This document shows, one piece after another, positions 5,063 through 8,491 of a stretch of DNA of 8,491 nt. This stretch comes from Nitrosarchaeum sp. Lineage in GTDB: Archaea > Thermoproteota > Nitrososphaeria > Nitrososphaerales > Nitrosopumilaceae. The position numbers and the translations under genes were made by a program. The stretch spans positions 1 through 8,491 of the forward strand of contig SICY01000026.1 of assembly GCA_009697485.1 (NCBI GenBank), written 5' to 3'. The notes under the pieces were generated by a model. The model saw only the letters and a list, made by a program, of their open reading frames with translations, searched no databases and was not told the DNA's origin. The number at the start of each line of letters is the position of its first letter. Positions within the stretch are counted from its first letter, which is position 1.

Positions 5063-5956
5063 ATGGGTAGAGGATATCAATCTACAGAGATAAGGCAGAA
5101 ACTCATTGATGTGCTTGAAGACTCCAAAACAGGAATGTCTGGAGTTGAAATTTCTGAAAAACTTGGTGTAAATAGAACCACCATGACAAAATATCTCAAA
5201 GTATTTGCTGCAGAAGGATTTCTCAGACAAAAAAATATTGGAAATATCACATTATGGTTTTTAGAGCCCGGACAAGAGGCATATTCTTTTCCAGCTGATT
5301 ACTTTAAAGTCGCACCGCAATATTTTGAGAATCTAGCAAAAGGACAAGAGGCTCTAGTTTATTCCCTGATCAAAAATTGTCTTAATTCTGGAGCATCAGT
5401 ACGTAAACTTGTTACTGAAGTAATACTACCTTCAATAGACTCAATTCAAAAACTGTATGACGATGGTAAAATTGGAAATTCTGAGGAAAAATTATTACAA
5501 AATATCATATCTAAATCACTTCAAATTTTCAATCAAATCACAATAGATTCAAACCCAAAAAAGAACATCATTGTGATTTCAGCTGATGCTCAAAGTACCT
5601 TGTTATCTGAAGCAGCTTCTGCATCTTTACATTCCAGTGGATGGCAAGTTTTCCATCTGGGTGATATGTCATCTGCAATCAATGTCTTATTTGATCTTGA
5701 TTTACAAAAATTAATGGGAAAAATTTGGAAACAAAAATCAGACACAATGATTATCCTAGTTTTTTCAAATACTGAAGAAGGTCTCAACTTTTTTGCAGAA
5801 TCTATAAACTCAATTAAGGAAAAGTTGGGAAAACGAATACGTTTAGCACTATGCGGAAAAGTTGGAAAAAAGACAAAAATCAATTCAGATTTAATGTCTG
5901 AAAAATTCGAAGATGTTCTTCAATGGTCTGAAACCGTCTCTGAAAGCTCAAAGTAA
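5063..5956 (+). CDS. Winged-helix regulator with a degenerate CarH-like cobalamin-binding region
   Basis: Likely a transcription regulator of 297 residues. Residues 8-68 form a winged helix-turn-helix (SGVEISEKLGVNRTTMTKYLKVFAAEGFL, followed by a wing). Residues 88-157 look like the four-helix module, and 166-290 like the Rossmann domain, of B12-binding regulators such as CarH. The key residues differ: the helical W-x9-E-H becomes Tyr132...Glu142-Lys143, and the D-x-H-x2-G cobalt-ligand motif becomes Asp175-Ala-Gln177 with no His. HLGD (198-201) matches the LGAD-type turn. It therefore probably senses something else, or nothing. The assignment rests on fold pattern and spacing, so the wHTH is firmer than the sensor part. 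ATG 5063 was chosen from TATA spacing. Its stop lies 6 nt from the 3' end of the convergent tRNA-Ile. Confidence 0.75.
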   Translation: MGRGYQSTEIRQKLIDVLEDSKTGMSGVEISEKLGVNRTTMTKYLKVFAAEGFLRQKNIGNITLWFLEPGQEAYSFPADYFKVAPQYFENLAKGQEALVYSLIKNCLNSGASVRKLVTEVILPSIDSIQKLYDDGKIGNSEEKLLQNIISKSLQIFNQITIDSNPKKNIIVISADAQSTLLSEAASASLHSSGWQVFHLGDMSSAINVLFDLDLQKLMGKIWKQKSDTMIILVFSNTEEGLNFFAESINSIKEKLGKRIRLALCGKVGKKTKINSDLMSEKFEDVLQWSETVSESSK

Positions 5957-5962
5957 TTAAAA

Positions 5963-6037
5963 TGGGCCCGATGTGATTCGAACACATGACCTTTCGATTA
6001 TCAGTCGAACGCTCCAGCCAAGCTGAGCTACGAGCCC
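5963..6037 (-). tRNA. tRNA-Ile(GAT)
   Basis: The minus strand gives a 75-nt cloverleaf: acceptor GGGCTCG/CGGGCCC (one G-T pair), D arm GCTC...GAGC, anticodon stem TTCGA/TCGAA with loop CTGATAA (anticodon GAT, reading AUC and AUU), and T arm ATGTG-TTCGAAT-CACAT. The discriminator is A, CCA is not encoded and no intron is present. A TATA-like CTTAAATGAG (6061-6070, minus) lies about 28 nt upstream, between this gene and the redoxin stop. Confidence 0.96.
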
Positions 6038-6071
6038 ACAGCTAAATCCTCTTGACAGGACTCATTTAAGT

Positions 6072-6626
6072 TTAATTTTCTTTCCACTTGATTGAGCACC
6101 CAATTGATGGGTCAAAATCTTTTTCAATTTTTTCTCCAGATAGTAATTTTTTCATGTTGTTAATCATCGTCTTTTCTGTAGATATGTCATCTGGTTTCAT
6201 GGCATTGTTGATTTTACCGTGGAATACTAGATGTTTCTTGTTATTGAATAAGAAAGGATCTGGAGTGCATATTGCACCATATTTTTTTGCAATTTCTTGA
6301 GTATCATCAACTAAATAATCAAATTTGAACTCTTTCTCTTTTGCTGTTTTTTTCATATTTGTAAAACTATCTTCTGGGTAATCTTTAGAGTCATTACTGT
6401 TAATTCCTATTATTGCTATTTTATCGCCAAATTTTTCATATAATTCATTGAAATCTTCTGCCTTTGCCTTGACATATGGACAGTGGTTGCACATGAAAAT
6501 AACTAGAAATCCCTGATAACTACTATAGTCATTTAATGTGTGTTTTTTATCATCAACACCTAAGAGTTGAAAATCAGGTGCAATATCTCCCGTTTTCAAT
6601 TTAATTTGTGATTCTAAAAGTACCAC
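6072..6626 (-). CDS. AhpC/TSA-type thioredoxin-fold redoxin
   Basis: A cytoplasmic thioredoxin-fold protein of 184 residues, probably a thiol reductase or peroxiredoxin-like enzyme. It starts with GDIAPDFQL (13-21), the AhpC/TSA opening, followed by the redox motif MCNHCPYVKA with Cys46-x2-Cys49, then CTPDPFLF (120-127), which holds the cis-proline loop and a third cysteine, and ends with PSIGCSIKW (Cys177). This set (CNHCPYVK, CTPDPF, IGCSIKW) typifies a widespread uncharacterised redoxin family; the substrate is unknown. No signal peptide is seen. GTG at 6626 is the start because family members carry an ES motif just before the domain, here VLLESQIKL; an out-of-frame ATG one base upstream (6628) hits a stop after four codons. 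TATA-like sequence lies at 6640-6657. It is divergent from tRNA-Ala. Confidence 0.9.
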   Translation of the reverse strand: MVLLESQIKLKTGDIAPDFQLLGVDDKKHTLNDYSSYQGFLVIFMCNHCPYVKAKAEDFNELYEKFGDKIAIIGINSNDSKDYPEDSFTNMKKTAKEKEFKFDYLVDDTQEIAKKYGAICTPDPFLFNNKKHLVFHGKINNAMKPDDISTEKTMINNMKKLLSGEKIEKDFDPSIGCSIKWKEN

Positions 6627-6674
6627 ATTGTGATATTTTTTTTATACAAATAAAATTCTTACCAAGAAGACAAC

Positions 6675-6683
6675 AATTAAAAT
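6675..6683 (+). promoter_or_regulatory. TATA box of tRNA-Ala
   Basis: AATTAAAAT is centred about 29 nt before the tRNA-Ala 5' end. The 81-nt gap it shares with the divergent redoxin gene holds both promoters, and CAAGAAG/CTTCTTG (6663-6669, 6697-6703) flank this box as an inverted repeat of doubtful meaning. Confidence 0.4.
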
Positions 6684-6707
6684 CCACAGATTATTCCTTC
6701 TTGATGT

Positions 6708-6781
6708 GGGCTGGTAGTATAGCCTGGTAGTATACCCGCCTTGCACGCGGGGGGTCATGGGTTCAAATCCCGTCCAGTCCA
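6708..6781 (+). tRNA. tRNA-Ala(TGC)
   Basis: A 74-nt cloverleaf: acceptor GGGCTGG/CCAGTCC, D arm GTAT...ATAC, anticodon stem CCCGC/GCGGG with loop CTTGCAC (anticodon TGC, reading GCN), and T arm ATGGG-TTCAAAT-CCCGT. The third acceptor pair is G3-U70, the classic identity element of alanyl-tRNA synthetase, which confirms the assignment. The discriminator is A, CCA is not encoded and no intron is present. Confidence 0.96.
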
Positions 6782-6812
6782 CTTACGTTATACTCAGATC
6801 AATTCTGAATTT

Positions 6813-6836
6813 CAGATATCTGGATGGATTTAAATA
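6813..6836 (+). promoter_or_regulatory. Palindrome and TATA box of the 35-residue gene
   Basis: TTTAAATA (6829-6836) is centred about 27 nt before the ATG at 6859, implying a leaderless mRNA. Directly upstream is the 10-bp palindrome CAGATATCTG (6813-6822), where an activator or repressor could act on TBP/TFB binding. Confidence 0.45.
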
Positions 6837-6858
6837 GGATAAGTTTCGGTTTTAATCT

Positions 6859-6966
6859 ATGACAAGCGCAGCTGATGCATGGCCTGTATGGATTCCACTC
6901 ATTGTTGGATTGGCACCAGGTTTAGTTTACTGGATAGCAATAACAGCAATGAAGAAAAGACGATAA
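6859..6966 (+). CDS. 35-residue single-span membrane protein
   Basis: A short open frame of unknown function that I consider real. It starts MTSAADAWPVWIP, has one hydrophobic span of about 20 residues (12-31, including GLAPGLVYW) and ends with the basic tail KKRR, which predicts an N-out, C-in single-pass protein. It has an ideal TATA box 27 nt upstream, an ATG start, a TAA stop and a T-rich tract (6972-6992) after it, so it looks like a complete monocistronic unit. Tryptophans at 8, 11 and 25 suit a membrane interface. Small subunits of respiratory or AMO-type complexes have this form, but nothing here proves such a role. Confidence 0.7.
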   Translation: MTSAADAWPVWIPLIVGLAPGLVYWIAITAMKKRR

Positions 6967-6970
6967 AATT

Positions 6971-7020
6971 TACATTTTTTTAACTTCTTTTTATTATTGA
7001 TTATCTAGTGTCAACTAGGT
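6971..7020 (+). terminator. T-rich tract and hairpin after the 35-residue gene
   Basis: A T-rich tract (6972-6992, with a T7 run) follows the stop by a few bases and suits archaeal termination. Downstream, CTAGT-GTCA-ACTAG (7005-7018) is a perfect 5-bp inverted repeat, extendable by one T-G and one A-T pair to 7003-7020. Confidence 0.45.
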
Positions 7021-7063
7021 TAAACGATGTTACCTTTCTTGTTCACTATATCACATGTTACAC

Positions 7064-7072
7064 AAAATTAAT
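7064..7072 (+). promoter_or_regulatory. TATA box of the secreted-protein gene
   Basis: AAAATTAAT is centred about 25 nt before the ATG at 7093, again predicting a leaderless transcript. Confidence 0.4.
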
Positions 7073-7092
7073 CTCTAATCAATAAAATTTGC

Positions 7093-8151
7093 ATGGATAA
7101 AATTATTCTTAGTATATTTTTGATTTTGGTTCTATTTCCAATTTTACCTGGATTTTCTGCAGAGGTTACTGATAACCAATCAACTTTATCTGTAGTTCTC
7201 ACAAGTGATTCTCCATTTGTTTACAAAGATGATGAAGGATATACTGTGGTTGTAGGTGCAGTTGAAAATACAGATACTCTTACTTCAATTACAAATGTAC
7301 GTGTGCATGTAAATTTTTATGATGATGTTAGTGATGAACCTCTAGAAATTATTGAAGGCGGAACTCTCTTGGAAGTTATTCCCCCTCTTGGAAAATCCCC
7401 TTATATGATAAGATCAAATTCTTCAAATCCTGACATAACTCAAGCATCTGTTTCTATTAGTCAAGGATTCCATACATCTCCTTCAAAATCAAAGCAATTA
7501 TCTGTAGAATTAAGTAGTATCACATTAGGCGATACTCTTCAGTTTTCAGGAGTCTTAAAAAATAGTGCCGCTCCAATAAATAATACTAATGTCTATCTTG
7601 CTTTCTATGATAATTTTGTTCCTCCTAGAATAGTGGGGGTATCTACCATACCAATTGGTGCTGTTGAATCAAATGAAATAATAAATTTCAGTTTCAATGA
7701 AAAAATTCAAACAAGATCTATAGGATTTATTTTATTTTCTGAATCTGATCTATTTTATTCTGATTCTGTCGATGTAAAAATTCCTGCTCCACGATTAATT
7801 ACTATCTCTAATGTATCTGTACTTGATTCTCAAGGAAAAGCATTTTCAGAAATTAAAGTAGGTTCAACAGTACAAATTCGGAGTGAATCTTTAATTCATT
7901 TTTTAGCAGATCCAAAATCTGACGAAACACCATATAGTTATTATGTTCAAATTAAACAATCTGGTAAAACCCCATTTGTAGAATTTATAGGAAATTATAA
8001 TGGGCGTTATATAGGAACTGGCAGTCAATTTCAATCCATCGACTGGATTCCTGAAAACGATGGCTTGTTTTTTATTGAAACGTTTGTTTGGGATAGAAAT
8101 AATATTCCAATATCTAATCAAGGACCTGTAGTGCTAGTAGTCGTAAAATAG
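7093..8151 (+). CDS. Secreted protein with tandem FxLYD-like beta-sandwich repeats
   Basis: An exported protein of unknown function, 352 residues. Residues 1-23 form a signal peptide (Lys3, a hydrophobic core, FSA|E cleavage). Two related segments follow: about 50-110 (VVGAVENT ... VHVNFYD) and about 148-205 (FSGVLKNS ... VYLAFYD). They share a G-x-[VL]-x-N start, a V-x-[VL]-x-FYD strand resembling the FxLYD domain signature, and a [PV]-I-P-x-[GL] turn. A third beta-rich segment (238-352) ends in VVLVVVK, with aromatic residues (WIPENDG, FVWDRN) typical of immunoglobulin-like folds. Several N-x-S/T sites suit an archaeal surface protein. No catalytic motif or C-terminal anchor is seen. ATG 7093 is set by the signal peptide and TATA spacing. 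coaD starts 33 nt after the stop. Confidence 0.82.
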   Translation: MDKIILSIFLILVLFPILPGFSAEVTDNQSTLSVVLTSDSPFVYKDDEGYTVVVGAVENTDTLTSITNVRVHVNFYDDVSDEPLEIIEGGTLLEVIPPLGKSPYMIRSNSSNPDITQASVSISQGFHTSPSKSKQLSVELSSITLGDTLQFSGVLKNSAAPINNTNVYLAFYDNFVPPRIVGVSTIPIGAVESNEIINFSFNEKIQTRSIGFILFSESDLFYSDSVDVKIPAPRLITISNVSVLDSQGKAFSEIKVGSTVQIRSESLIHFLADPKSDETPYSYYVQIKQSGKTPFVEFIGNYNGRYIGTGSQFQSIDWIPENDGLFFIETFVWDRNNIPISNQGPVVLVVVK

Positions 8152-8153
8152 TA

Positions 8154-8160
8154 GATTTAT
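8154..8160 (+). promoter_or_regulatory. TATA-like element of coaD
   Basis: GATTTAT is centred about 28 nt before the coaD ATG, immediately past the stop of the preceding gene. coaD may thus have its own promoter despite the short 33-nt gap; read-through is also possible. Confidence 0.35.
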
Positions 8161-8184
8161 CTTCACATCTTTCTATCTGATAGT

Positions 8185-8491
8185 ATGTCTGAATTTGCTC
8201 TTGTTGCAATGGGAGGAACTTTTGATATTATTCACAAAGGTCATCTTACATTACTTTCAAAAGCATTTTCAATTTCATCAAAAGTCATCATTGGACTAAC
8301 AAGTGATGAATTAACAGAAAAAAGGGGGAAAAAAACTCTGAATAACTATGAAAAAAGATTTGAAACATTAATGAGTACAATTAAAACAAATTTTCCAAAC
8401 CGCACCTTTCAAATTAGTAAACTAGACAACGATTTTGGTCCTGCTGTTTTAGAAGAAAATGTTCAGGCTCTGGTTGTAAGTGATGAAACTG
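8185..8491 (+). CDS. coaD: Archaeal phosphopantetheine adenylyltransferase (3' end missing)
   Basis: This enzyme joins ATP and 4'-phosphopantetheine to make dephospho-CoA, the next-to-last step of coenzyme A synthesis, in the cytoplasm. The 102 visible residues start MSEFALVAMGGTFDIIHKGH. GGTFD and the H17-x-G-H20 pair are the nucleotidyltransferase signature that binds ATP. VIIGLTSDE (about 34-42) and a VVSDET end at the window edge (the family's VVS-x-ET) also fit. The product resembles the archaeal type, normally about 150-160 residues, so roughly a third lies beyond position 8491. ATG 8185 gives the expected short lead to the motif. The upstream gene encodes an unrelated secreted protein, so no pathway operon is visible. 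Confidence 0.93.
   Translation, partial: MSEFALVAMGGTFDIIHKGHLTLLSKAFSISSKVIIGLTSDELTEKRGKKTLNNYEKRFETLMSTIKTNFPNRTFQISKLDNDFGPAVLEENVQALVVSDET

Noticed and set aside
4973..5230. Minus-strand open frame over the wHTH promoter and 5' end
   Set aside because: It mirrors the helix-turn-helix coding region and covers the promoter; no start signal is seen.
5590..5883. Minus-strand open frame in the sensor region of the wHTH gene
   Set aside because: It is a shadow of the Rossmann-like coding region, with no start context.
6088..6300. Plus-strand open frame inside the redoxin gene
   Set aside because: It is antisense to conserved redoxin motifs and has no support of its own.
7903..8121. Minus-strand open frame inside the secreted-protein gene
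   Set aside because: It is a shadow of a gene with a signal peptide and repeat structure.

Overview
The window comes from an ammonia-oxidising archaeon of marine or freshwater group I.1a, Nitrosopumilus- or Nitrosarchaeum-like. This rests on a complete archaeal amo set (AmoA, AmoB, AmoC and the Thaumarchaeota-specific AmoX), on archaeal tRNA genes without encoded CCA (one spliced at bulge-helix-bulge sites), on AT-rich DNA, and on TATA boxes lying about 25-29 nt upstream of most start codons, which implies mostly leaderless mRNAs.

Layout. Positions 1-2800 hold the ammonia monooxygenase cluster: amoB on the minus strand, then amoC, amoX and amoA on the plus strand, with amoB and amoC divergent from a 252-nt AT-rich control region. 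Each of the four genes has its own TATA box. amoC, amoX and amoA are each followed by a short hairpin and/or a T-rich tract. Positions 2880-4027 hold a Dam-type adenine methylase whose stop codon touches the 3' end of a tRNA-Thr(GGT) gene, then a tRNA-Leu(TAA) gene that appears to carry two introns. Positions 4035-4933 hold a small ribbon-helix-helix/zinc-type protein and a membrane-anchored CDGSH iron-sulfur protein broken by a one-base frameshift at a T7 run. Positions 5063-6037 hold a winged-helix regulator with a CarH-like sensor region lacking the usual cobalamin ligands, and tRNA-Ile(GAT). Positions 6072-8491 hold a thioredoxin-fold redoxin, tRNA-Ala(TGC), a 35-residue single-span membrane protein, a secreted protein with tandem beta-sandwich repeats, and the start of archaeal phosphopantetheine adenylyltransferase (coaD), cut by the window edge.

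How the genes work together. AmoA, AmoB, AmoC and AmoX are subunits of the membrane copper enzyme that oxidises ammonia to hydroxylamine, the organism's energy-yielding step. The rest is mostly single-gene transcription units of housekeeping, redox and regulatory type, with four tRNA genes used as compact spacers. I see no CRISPR array, insertion sequence, rRNA gene or complete defence island. The methylase beside a tRNA is the one gene that looks possibly acquired. The least explained items are the CarH-like regulator without B12 ligands, the frameshifted mitoNEET-like protein, the doubly interrupted tRNA-Leu and the 35-residue membrane protein.
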